Made by a program: the position numbers and the translations under genes. From NCBI GenBank assembly GCA_964057225.1, contig OZ059899.1:20902501-20966500 (forward strand): a DNA stretch of 64,000 nucleotides, given 5' to 3'. The notes below the pieces were generated by a model that searched no databases, was not told the DNA's origin, and saw nothing but the letters and a program-made list of their open reading frames with translations. Source of the DNA: Auanema rhodensis (lineage: Eukaryota > Nematoda > Chromadorea > Rhabditida > Rhabditidae). Of this stretch, positions 23,448 through 36,434 are shown one piece after another. How positions within the stretch are numbered: position 1 is the stretch's first letter; each line of letters begins with the position of its first letter.

Positions 23448-26400
23448 AAGCAATGTTGAGTGTACATGGAAACTCAACATACACTAATGCATCATTTTTC
23501 AAACGATCATAACTAATTTTTGTATTAAGCGTTTCTCAATGTAGTATAGTGCATTCGATGCGGATTTTTAAGCTGCGTCGATCTGTGTTATCAGATTTGC
23601 GCTAGCTTAATAATGCACCTAGATATCAACTGATATAAGTTCACACTTATATCCTCGATTTTCACCCTGAAGAATTAATTTTTTCGTTGATTAACATTGT
23701 CCATCGTCTTTGCCTTGAAAAAAGGAATCTAAAAACATCTACTTTTTGCTAAATTATGTTGAAATTTTTCGAAAAAATTTTTGTCAAAATGTTTTTGGAA
23801 GCAATGTTGAGTGTACATGGAAACTCAACATACACTAATGCATCATTTTTCAAACGATCATAACTATTTTTTGTATTAAGCGTTTCTCAATGTAGTATAG
23901 TGCATTCGATGCGGATTTTTAAGCTGCGTCGATCTGTGTTATCAGATTTGCGCTAGCTTAAAAATGCACCTAGATATCAACTGATATAAGTTCACACTTA
24001 TATCCTCGATTTTCACCCTGAAGAATTAATTTTTTCGTTGATTAACATTGTCCATCGTCTTTGCCTTGAAAAAAGGTATCTAAAAACATCTACTTTTTGC
24101 TAAATTATGTTGAAATTTTTCGAAAAAATTTTTGTCAAAATGTTTTTGGAAGCAATGTTGAGTGTACATGGAAACTCAACATACACTAATGCATCATTTT
24201 TCAAACGATCATAACTAATTTTTGTATTAAGCGTTTCTCAATGTGGTATAGTGCATTCGATGCGGATTTTTAAGCTGCGTCGATCTGTGTTATCAGATTT
24301 GCGCTAGCTTAAAAATGCACCTAGATATCAACTGATATAAGTTCACACTTATATCCTCAATTTTCACCCTGAAGAATTAATTTTTTCGTTGATTAACATT
24401 GTCCATCGTCTTTGCCTTGAAAAAAGGAATCTAAAAACATCTACTTTTTGCTAAATTATGTTGAAATTTTTCGAAAAAATTTTTGTCAAAATGTTTTTGG
24501 AAGCAATGTTGAGTGTACATGGAAACTCAACATACACTAATGCATCATTTTTCAAACGATCATAACTAATTTTTGTATTAAGCGTTTCTCAATGTAGTAT
24601 AGTGCATTCGATGCGGATTTTTAAGCTGCGTCGATCTGTGTTATCAGATTTGCGCTAGCTTAAAAATGCACCGAGATATCAACTGATATAAGTTCACACT
24701 TATATCCTCGATTTTCACCCTGAAGAATTAATTTTTTCGTTGAATAACATTGTCCATCGTCTTTGCCTTGAAAAAAGAAATCTAAAAACATCTACTTTTT
24801 GCTAAATTATTTTGAAATTTTTCGAAAAAATTTTTGTCAAAATGTTTTTGGAAGCAATGTTGAGTGTACATGGAAACTCAACATACACTAATGCATCATT
24901 TTTCAAACGATCATAACTAATTTTTGTATTAAGCGTTTCTCAATGTAGTATAGTGCATTCGATGCGGATTTTTAAGCTGCGTCGATCTGTGTTATCAGAT
25001 TTGCGCTAGCTTAAAAATGCACCTAGATATCAACTGATATAAGTTCACACTTATATCCTCGATTTTCACCCTGAAGAATTAATTTTTTCGTTGAATAACA
25101 TTGTCCATCGTCTTTGCCTTGAAAAAAGAAATCTAAAAACATCTACTTTTTGCTAAATTATTTTGAAATTTTTCGAAAAAATTTTTGTCAAAATGTTTTT
25201 GGAAGCAATGTTGAGTGTACATGGAAACTCAACATACACTAATGCATCATTTTTCAAACGATCATAACTAATTTTTGTATTAAGCGTTTCTCAATGTAGT
25301 ATAGTGCATTCGATGCGGATTTTTAAGCTGCGTCGATCTGTGTTATCAGATTTGCGCTAGCTTAATAATGCACCTAGATATCAACTGATATAAGTTCACA
25401 CTTATATCCTCGATTTTCACCCTGAAGAATTAATTTTTTCGTTGATTAACATTGTCCATCGTCTTTGCCTTGAAAAAAGGAATCTAAAAACATCTACTTT
25501 TTGCTAAATTATGTTGAAATTTTTCGAAAAAATTTTTGTCAAAATGTTTTTGGAAGCAATGTTGAGTGTACATGGAAACTCAACATACACTAATGCATCA
25601 TTTTTCAAACGATCATAACTATTTTTTGTATTAAGCGTTTCTCAATGTAGTATAGTGCATTCGATGCGGATTTTTAAGCTGCGTCGATCTGTGTTATCAG
25701 ATTTGCGCTAGCTTAAAAATGCACCTAGATATCAACTGATATAAGTTCACACTTATATCCTCGATTTTCACCCTGAAGAATTAATTTTTTCGTTGATTAA
25801 CATTGTCCATCGTCTTTGCCTTGAAAAAAGGTATCTAAAAACATCTACTTTTTGCTAAATTATGTTGAAATTTTTCGAAAAAATTTTTGTCAAAATGTTT
25901 TTGGAAGCAATGTTGAGTGTACATGGAAACTCAACATACACTAATGCATCATTTTTCGAACGATCATAACTAATTTTTGTATTAAGCGTTTCTCAATGTG
26001 GTATAGTGCATTCGATGCGGATTTTTAAGCTGCGTCGATCTGTGTTATCAGATTTGCGCTAGCTTAAAAATGCACCTAGATATCAACTGATATAAGTTCA
26101 CACTTATATCCTCGATTTTCACCCTGAAGAATTAATTTTTTCGTTGATTAACATTGTCCATCGTCTTTGCCTTGAAAAAAGGTATCTAAAAACATCTACT
26201 TTTTGCTAAATTATGTTGAAATTTTTCGAAAAAATTTTTGTCAAAATGTTTTTGGAAGCAATGTTGAGTGTACATGGAAACTCAACATACACTAATGCAT
26301 CATTTTTCAAACGATCATAACTAATTTTTGTATTAAGCGTTTCTCAATGTAGTATAGTGCATTCGATGCGGATTTTTAAGCTGCGTCGATCTGTGTTATC

Positions 26401-29400
26401 AGATTTGCGCTAGCTTAAAAATGCACCTAGATATCAACTGATATAAGTTCACACTTATATCCTCGATTTTCACCCTGAAGAATTAATTTTTTCGTTGAAT
26501 AACATTGTCCATCGTCTTTGCCTTGAAAAAAGAAATCTAAAAACATCTACTTTTTGCTAAATTATTTTGAAATTTTTCGAAAAAATTTTTGTCAAAATGT
26601 TTTTGGAAGCAATGTTGAGTGTACATGGAAACTCAACATACACTAATGCATCATTTTTCAAACGATCATAACTAATTTTTGTATTAAGCGTTTCTCAATG
26701 TAGTATAGTGCATTCGATGCGGATTTTTAAGCTGCGTCGATCTGTGTTATCAGATTTGCGCTAGCTTAATAATGCACCTAGATATCAACTGATATAAGTT
26801 CACACTTATATCCTCGATTTTCACCCTGAAGAATTAATTTTTTCGTTGATTAACATTGTCCATCGTCTTTGCCTTGAAAAAAGGAATCTAAAAACATCTA
26901 CTTTTTGCTAAATTATGTTGAAATTTTTCGAAAAAATTTTTGTCAAAATGTTTTTGGAAGCAATGTTGAGTGTACATGGAAACTCAACATACACTAATGC
27001 ATCATTTTTCAAACGATCATAACTATTTTTTGTATTAAGCGTTTCTCAATGTAGTATAGTGCATTCGATGCGGATTTTTAAGCTGCGTCGATCTGTGTTA
27101 TCAGATTTGCGCTAGCTTAAAAATGCACCTAGATATCAACTGATATAAGTTCACACTTATATCCTCGATTTTCACCCTGAAGAATTAATTTTTTCGTTGA
27201 TTAACATTGTCCATCGTCTTTGCCTTGAAAAAAGGTATCTAAAAACATCTACTTTTTGCTAAATTATGTTGAAATTTTTCGAAAAAATTTTTGTCAAAAT
27301 GTTTTTGGAAGCAATGTTGAGTGTACATGGAAACTCAACATACACTAATGCATCATTTTTCAAACGATCATAACTAATTTTTGTATTAAGCGTTTCTCAA
27401 TGTGGTATAGTGCATTCGATGCGGATTTTTAAGCTGCGTCGATCTGTGTTATCAGATTTGCGCTAGCTTAAAAATGCACCTAGATATCAACTGATATAAG
27501 TTCACACTTATATCCTCAATTTTCACCCTGAAGAATTAATTTTTTCGTTGATTAACATTGTCCATCGTCTTTGCCTTGAAAAAAGGAATCTAAAAACATC
27601 TACTTTTTGCTAAATTATGTTGAAATTTTTCGAAAAAATTTTTGTCAAAATGTTTTTGGAAGCAATGTTGAGTGTACATGGAAACTCAACATACACTAAT
27701 GCATCATTTTTCAAACGATCATAACTAATTTTTGTATTAAGCGTTTCTCAATGTAGTATAGTGCATTCGATGCGGATTTTTAAGCTGCGTCGATCTGTGT
27801 TATCAGATTTGCGCTAGCTTAAAAATGCACCGAGATATCAACTGATATAAGTTCACACTTATATCCTCGATTTTCACCCTGAAGAATTAATTTTTTCGTT
27901 GAATAACATTGTCCATCGTCTTTGCCTTGAAAAAAGAAATCTAAAAACATCTACTTTTTGCTAAATTATTTTGAAATTTTTCGAAAAAATTTTTGTCAAA
28001 ATGTTTTTGGAAGCAATGTTGAGTGTACATGGAAACTCAACATACACTAATGCATCATTTTTCAAACGATCATAACTAATTTTTGTATTAAGCGTTTCTC
28101 AATGTAGTATAGTGCATTCGATGCGGATTTTTAAGCTGCGTCGATCTGTGTTATCAGATTTGCGCTAGCTTAAAAATGCACCTAGATATCAACTGATATA
28201 AGTTCACACTTATATCCTCGATTTTCACCCTGAAGAATTAATTTTTTCGTTGAATAACATTGTCCATCGTCTTTGCCTTGAAAAAAGAAATCTAAAAACA
28301 TCTACTTTTTGCTAAATTATTTTGAAATTTTTCGAAAAAATTTTTGTCAAAATGTTTTTGGAAGCAATGTTGAGTGTACATGGAAACTCAACATACACTA
28401 ATGCATCATTTTTCAAACGATCATAACTAATTTTTGTATTAAGCGTTTCTCAATGTAGTATAGTGCATTCGATGCGGATTTTTAAGCTGCGTCGATCTGT
28501 GTTATCAGATTTGCGCTAGCTTAATAATGCACCTAGATATCAACTGATATAAGTTCACACTTATATCCTCGATTTTCACCCTGAAGAATTAATTTTTTCG
28601 TTGATTAACATTGTCCATCGTCTTTGCCTTGAAAAAAGGAATCTAAAAACATCTACTTTTTGCTAAATTATGTTGAAATTTTTCGAAAAAATTTTTGTCA
28701 AAATGTTTTTGGAAGCAATGTTGAGTGTACATGGAAACTCAACATACACTAATGCATCATTTTTCAAACGATCATAACTATTTTTTGTATTAAGCGTTTC
28801 TCAATGTAGTATAGTGCATTCGATGCGGATTTTTAAGCTGCGTCGATCTGTGTTATCAGATTTGCGCTAGCTTAAAAATGCACCTAGATATCAACTGATA
28901 TAAGTTCACACTTATATCCTCGATTTTCACCCTGAAGAATTAATTTTTTCGTTGATTAACATTGTCCATCGTCTTTGCCTTGAAAAAAGGTATCTAAAAA
29001 CATCTACTTTTTGCTAAATTATGTTGAAATTTTTCGAAAAAATTTTTGTCAAAATGTTTTTGGAAGCAATGTTGAGTGTACATGGAAACTCAACATACAC
29101 TAATGCATCATTTTTCAAACGATCATAACTAATTTTTGTATTAAGCGTTTCTCAATGTGGTATAGTGCATTCGATGCGGATTTTTAAGCTGCGTCGATCT
29201 GTGTTATCAGATTTGCGCTAGCTTAAAAATGCACCTAGATATCAACTGATATAAGTTCACACTTATATCCTCGATTTTCACCCTGAAGAATTAATTTTTT
29301 CGTTGAATAACATTGTCCATCGTCTTTGCCTTGAAAAAAGAAATCTAAAAACATCTACTTTTTGCTAAATTATTTTGAAATTTTTCGAAAAAATTTTTGT

Positions 29401-29765
29401 CAAAATGTTTTTGGAAGCAATGTTGAGTGTACATGGAAACTCAACATACACTAATGCATCATTTTTCAAACGATCATAACTAATTTTTGTATTAACCGTT
29501 TCTCAATGTAGTATAGTGCATTCGATGCGGATTTTTAAGCTGCGTCGATCTGTGTTATCAGATTTGCGCTAGCTTAAAAATGCACCGAGATATCAACTGA
29601 TATAAGTTCACACTTATATCCTCGATTTTCACCCTGAAGAATTAATTTTTTCGTTGAATAACATTGTCCATCGTCTTTGCCTTGAAAAAAGAAATCTAAA
29701 AACATCTACTTTTTGCTAAATTATTTTGAAATTTTTCGAAAAAATTTTTGTCAAAATGTTTTTGG
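23448..29765 (+). repeat. TTAATAATG-tagged HOR family of 5-mer and 4-mer units
   Basis: Units begin with a monomer carrying CTTAATAATG (23606, 25361, 26765 and 28520). It is followed by an ACTATTTTTTG/AAGGTATC monomer, a GTGGTAT monomer, and CCGAG and CCTAG/GAATAAC monomers. m68-m72 (23448-25202) and m77-m81 (26607-28361) are complete 1755-bp 5-mers without differences I could see, including the shared TCCTCAATTTT. m73-m76 (25203-26606) is a 4-mer in which one monomer has been lost and m75 carries mixed markers. m82-m85 (28362-29765) is a further partial unit with a different ending. Confidence 0.88.
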
Positions 29766-32700
29766 AAGCAATGTTGAGTGTACATGGAAACTCAACATAC
29801 ACTAATGCATCATTTTTCAAACGATCATAACTAATTTTTGTATTAAGCGTTTCTCAATGTAGTATAGTGCATTCGATGCGGATTTTTAAGCTGCGTCGAT
29901 CTGTGTTATCAGATTTGCGCTAGCTTAAAAATGCACCTAGATATCAACTGATATAAGTTCACACTTATATCCTCGATTTTCACCCTGAAGAATTAATTTT
30001 TTCGTTGATTAACATTGTCCATCGTCTTTGCCTTGAAAAAAGGAATCTAAAAACATCTACTTTTTGCTAAATTATGTTGAAATTTTTCGAAAAAATTTTT
30101 GTCAAAATGTTTTTGGAAGCAATGTTGAGTGTACATGGAAACTCAACATACACTAATGCATCATTTTTCAAACGATCATAACTATTTTTTGTATTAAGCG
30201 TTTCTTAATGTAGTATAGTGCATTCGATGCGGATTTTTAAGCTGCGTCGATCTGTGTTATCAGATTTGCGCTAGCTTAAAAATGCACCTAGATATCAACT
30301 GATATAAGTTCACACTTATATCCTCGATTTTCACCCTGAAGAATTAATTTTTTCGTTGATTAACATTGTCCATCGTCTTTGCCTTGAAAAAAGGTATCTA
30401 AAAACATCTACTTTTTGCTAAATTATGTTGAAATTTTTCGAAAAAATTTTTGTCAAAATGTTTTTGGAAGCAATGTTGAGTGTACATGGAAACTCAACAT
30501 ACACTAATGCATCATTTTTCAAACGATCATAACTAATTTTTGTATTAAGCGTTTCTCAATGTAGTATAGTGCATTCGATGCGGATTTTTAAGCTGCGTCG
30601 ATCTGTGTTATCAGATTTGCGCTAGCTTAAAAATGCACCGAGATATCAACTGATATAAGTTCACACTTATATCCTCGATTTTCACCCTGAAGAATTAATT
30701 TTTTCGTTGAATAACATTGTCCATCGTCTTTGCCTCGAAAAAAGAAATCTAAAAACATCTACTTTTTGCTAAATTATTTTGAAATTTTTCGAAAAAATTT
30801 TTGTCAAAATGTTTTTGGAAGCAATGTTGAGTGTACATGGAAACTCAACATACACTAATGCATCATTTTTCAAACGATCATAACTAATTTTTGTATTAAG
30901 CGTTTCTCAATGTAGTATAGTGCATTCGATGCGGATTTTTAAGCTGCGTCGATCTGTGTTATCAGATTTGCGCTAGCTTAAAAATGCACCTAGATATCAA
31001 CTGATATAAGTTCACACTTATATCCTCGATTTTCACCCTGAAGAATTAATTTTTTCGTTGAATAACATTGTCCATCGTCTTTGCCTTGAAAAAAGAAATC
31101 TAAAAACATCTACTTTTTGCTAAATTATTTTGAAATTTTTCGAAAAAATTTTTGTCAAAATGTTTTTGGAAGCAATGTTGAGTGTACATGGAAACTCAAC
31201 ATACACTAATGCATCATTTTTCAAACGATCATAACTAATTTTTGTATTAACCGTTTCTCAATGTAGTATAGTGCATTCGATGCGGATTTTTAAGCTGCGT
31301 CGATCTGTGTTATCAGATTTGCGCTAGCTTAAAAATGCACCGAGATATCAACTGATATAAGTTCACACTTATATCCTCGATTTTCACCCTGAAGAATTAA
31401 TTTTTTCGTTGAATAACATTGTCCATCGTCTTTGCCTTGAAAAAAGAAATCTAAAAACATCTACTTTTTGCTAAATTATTTTGAAATTTTTCGAAAAAAT
31501 TTTTGTCAAAATGTTTTTGGAAGCAATGTTGAGTGTACATGGAAACTCAACATACACTAATGCATCATTTTTCAAACGATCATAACTAATTTTTGTATTA
31601 ACCGTTTCTCAATGTAGTATAGTGCATTCGATGCGGATTTTTAAGCTGCGTCGATCTGTGTTATCAGATTTGCGCTAGCTTAAAAATGCACCGAGATATC
31701 AACTGATATAAGTTCACACTTATATCCTCGATTTTCACCCTGAAGAATTAATTTTTTCGTTGAATAACATTGTCCATCGTCTTTGCCTTGAAAAAAGAAA
31801 TTTAAAAACATCTACTTTTTGCTAAATTATTTTGAAATTTTTCGAAAAAATTTTTGTCAAAATGTTTTTGGAAGCAATGTTGAGTGTACATGGAAACTCA
31901 ACATACACTAATGCATCATTTTTCAAACGATCATAACTAATTTTTGTATTAACCGTTTCTCAATGTAGTATAGTGCATTCGATGCGGATTTTTAAGCTGC
32001 GTCGATCTGTGTTATCAGATTTGCGCTAGCTTAAAAATGCACCGAGATATCAACTGATATAAGTTCACACTTATATCCTCGATTTTCACCCTGAAGAATT
32101 AATTTTTTCGTTGAATAACATTGTCCATCGTCTTTGCCTTGAAAAAAGAAATCTAAAAACATCTACTTTTTGCTAAATTATTTTGAAATTTTTCGAAAAA
32201 ATTTTTGTCAAAATGTTTTTGGAAGCAATGTTGAGTGTACATGGAAACTCAACATACACTAATGCATCATTTTTCAAACGATCATAACTAATTTTTGTAT
32301 TAACCGTTTCTCAATGTAGTATAGTGCATTCGATGCGGATTTTTAAGCTGCGTCGATCTGTGTTATCAGATTTGCGCTAGCTTAAAAATGCACCGAGATA
32401 TCAACTGATATAAGTTCACACTTATATCCTCGATTTTCACCCTGAAGAATTAATTTTTTCGTTGAATAACATTGTCCATCGTCTTTGCCTTGAAAAAAGA
32501 AATCTAAAAACATCTACTTTTTGCTAAATTATTTTGAAATTTTTCGAAAAAATTTTTGTCAAAATGTTTTTGGAAGCAATGTTGAGTGTACATGGAAACT
32601 CAACATACACTAATGCATCATTTTTCAAACGATCATAACTAATTTTTGTATTAAGCGTTTCTCAATGTAGTATAGTGCATTCGATGCGGATTTTTAAGCT

Positions 32701-35700
32701 GCGTCGATCTGTGTTATCAGATTTGCGCTAGCTTAATAATGCACCTAGATATCAACTGATATAAGTTCACACTTATATCCTCGATTTTCACCCTGAAGAA
32801 TTAATTTTTTCGTTGATTAACATTGTCCATCGTCTTTGCCTTGAAAAAAGGAATCTAAAAACATCTACTTTTTGCTAAATTATGTTGAAATTTTTCGAAA
32901 AAATTTTTGTCAAAATGTTTTTGGAAGCAATGTTGAGTGTACATGGAAACTCAACATACACTAATGCATCATTTTTCAAACGATCATAACTATTTTTTGT
33001 ATTAAGCGTTTCTCAATGTAGTATAGTGCATTCGATGCGGATTTTTAAGCTGCGTCGATCTGTGTTATCAGATTTGCGCTAGCTTAAAAATGCACCTAGA
33101 TATCAACTGATATAAGTTCACACTTATATCCTCGATTTTCACCCTGAAGAATTAATTTTTTCGTTGATTAACATTGTCCATCGTCTTTGCCTTGAAAAAA
33201 GGTATCTAAAAACATCTACTTTTTGCTAAATTATGTTGAAATTTTTCGAAAAAATTTTTGTCAAAATGTTTTTGGAAGCAATGTTGAGTGTACATGGAAA
33301 CTCAACATACACTAATGCATCATTTTTCAAACGATCATAACTAATTTTTGTATTAAGCGTTTCTCAATGTGGTATAGTGCATTCGATGCGGATTTTTAAG
33401 CTGCGTCGATCTGTGTTATCAGATTTGCGCTAGCTTAAAAATGCACCTAGATATCAACTGATATAAGTTCACACTTATATCCTCGATTTTCACCCTGAAG
33501 AATTAATTTTTTCGTTGAATAACATTGTCCATCGTCTTTGCCTTGAAAAAAGAAATCTAAAAACATCTACTTTTTGCTAAATTATTTTGAAATTTTTCGA
33601 AAAAATTTTTGTCAAAATGTTTTTGGAAGCAATGTTGAGTGTACATGGAAACTCAACATACACTAATGCATCATTTTTCAAACGATCATAACTAATTTTT
33701 GTATTAACCGTTTCTCAATGTAGTATAGTGCATTCGATGCGGATTTTTAAGCTGCGTCGATCTGTGTTATCAGATTTGCGCTAGCTTAAAAATGCACCGA
33801 GATATCAACTGATATAAGTTCACACTTATATCCTCGATTTTCACCCTGAAGAATTAATTTTTTCGTTGAATAACATTGTCCATCGTCTTTGCCTTGAAAA
33901 AAGAAATCTAAAAACATCTACTTTTTGCTAAATTATTTTGAAATTTTTCGAAAAAATTTTTGTCAAAATGTTTTTGGAAGCAATGTTGAGTGTACATGGA
34001 AACTCAACATACACTAATGCATCATTTTTCAAACGATCATAACTAATTTTTGTATTAAGCGTTTCTCAATGTAGTATAGTGCATTCGATGCGGATTTTTA
34101 AGCTGCGTCGATCTGTGTTATCAGATTTGCGCTAGCTTAAAAATGCACCTAGATATCAACTGATATAAGTTCACACTTATATCCTCGATTTTCACCCTGA
34201 AGAATTAATTTTTTCGTTGATTAACATTGTCCATCGTCTTTGCCTTGAAAAAAGGTATCTAAAAACATCTACTTTTTGCTAAATTATGTTGAAATTTTTC
34301 GAAAAAATTTTTGTCAAAATGTTTTTGGAAGCAATGTTGAGTGTACATGGAAACTCAACATACACTAATGCATCATTTTTCAAACGATCATAACTAATTT
34401 TTGTATTAAGCGTTTCTCAATGTAGTATAGTGCATTCGATGCGGATTTTTAAGCTGCGTCGATCTGTGTTATCAGATTTGCGCTAGCTTAAAAATGCACC
34501 GAGATATCAACTGATATAAGTTCACACTTATATCCTCGATTTTCACCCTGAAGAATTAATTTTTTCGTTGAATAACATTGTCCATCGTCTTTGCCTTGAA
34601 AAAAGAAATCTAAAAACATCTACTTTTTGCTAAATTATTTTGAAATTTTTCGAAAAAATTTTTGTCAAAATGTTTTTGGAAGCAATGTTGAGTGTACATG
34701 GAAACTCAACATACACTAATGCATCATTTTTCAAACGATCATAACTAATTTTTGTATTAAGCGTTTCTCAATGTAGTATAGTGCATTCGATGCGGATTTT
34801 TAAGCTGCGTCGATCTGTGTTATCAGATTTGCGCTAGCTTAAAAATGCACCTAGATATCAACTGATATAAGTTCACACTTATATCCTCGATTTTCACCCT
34901 GAAGAATTAATTTTTTCGTTGAATAACATTGTCCATCGTCTTTGCCTTGAAAAAAGAAATCTAAAAACATCTACTTTTTGCTAAATTATTTTGAAATTTT
35001 TCGAAAAAATTTTTGTCAAAATGTTTTTGGAAGCAATGTTGAGTGTACATGGAAACTCAACATACACTAATGCATCATTTTTCAAACGATCATAACTAAT
35101 TTTTGTATTAACCGTTTCTCAATGTAGTATAGTGCATTCGATGCGGATTTTTAAGCTGCGTCGATCTGTGTTATCAGATTTGCGCTAGCTTAAAAATGCA
35201 CCGAGATATCAACTGATATAAGTTCACACTTATATCCTCGATTTTCACCCTGAAGAATTAATTTTTTCGTTGAATAACATTGTCCATCGTCTTTGCCTTG
35301 AAAAAAGAAATCTAAAAACATCTACTTTTTGCTAAATTATTTTGAAATTTTTCGAAAAAATTTTTGTCAAAATGTTTTTGGAAGCAATGTTGAGTGTACA
35401 TGGAAACTCAACATACACTAATGCATCATTTTTCAAACGATCATAACTAATTTTTGTATTAACCGTTTCTCAATGTAGTATAGTGCATTCGATGCGGATT
35501 TTTAAGCTGCGTCGATCTGTGTTATCAGATTTGCGCTAGCTTAAAAATGCACCGAGATATCAACTGATATAAGTTCACACTTATATCCTCGATTTTCACC
35601 CTGAAGAATTAATTTTTTCGTTGAATAACATTGTCCATCGTCTTTGCCTTGAAAAAAGAAATCTAAAAACATCTACTTTTTGCTAAATTATTTTGAAATT

Positions 35701-36434
35701 TTTCGAAAAAATTTTTGTCAAAATGTTTTTGGAAGCAATGTTGAGTGTACATGGAAACTCAACATACACTAATGCATCATTTTTCAAACGATCATAACTA
35801 ATTTTTGTATTAACCGTTTCTCAATGTAGTATAGTGCATTCGATGCGGATTTTTAAGCTGCGTCGATCTGTGTTATCAGATTTGCGCTAGCTTAAAAATG
35901 CACCTAGATATCAACTGATATAAGTTCACACTTATATCCTCGATTTTCACCCTGAAGAATTAATTTTTTCGTTGAATAACATTGTCCATCGTCTTTGCCT
36001 TGAAAAAAGAAATCTAAAAACATCTACTTTTTGCTAAATTATTTTGAAATTTTTCGAAAAAATTTTTGTCAAAATGTTTTTGGAAGCAATGTTGAGTGTA
36101 CATGGAAACTCAACATACACTAATGCATCATTTTTCAAACGATCATAACTAATTTTTGTATTAACCGTTTCTCAATGTAGTATAGTGCATTCGATGCGGA
36201 TTTTTAAGCTGCGTCGATCTGTGTTATCAGATTTGCGCTAGCTTAAAAATGCACCGAGATATCAACTGATATAAGTTCACACTTATATCCTCGATTTTCA
36301 CCCTGAAGAATTAATTTTTTCGTTGAATAACATTGTCCATCGTCTTTGCCTTGAAAAAAGAAATCTAAAAACATCTACTTTTTGCTAAATTATTTTGAAA
36401 TTTTTCGAAAAAATTTTTGTCAAAATGTTTTTGG
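29766..36434 (+). repeat. Continuation of the central zone with a repeated TTAATAATG unit
   Basis: m94-m97 (32574-33977) repeats m82-m85 (28362-29765) at a distance of 4212 bp (12 monomers), with the tag CTTAATAATG at 32732. After m97 the register shifts by one monomer, so that m87-m90 best match m98-m101 at 11 monomers. Runs of AACCG/CCGAG/GAAATC monomers (m90-m93, m101-m104) separate the tagged units. The entire stretch is satellite; nothing else is present. Confidence 0.8.
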
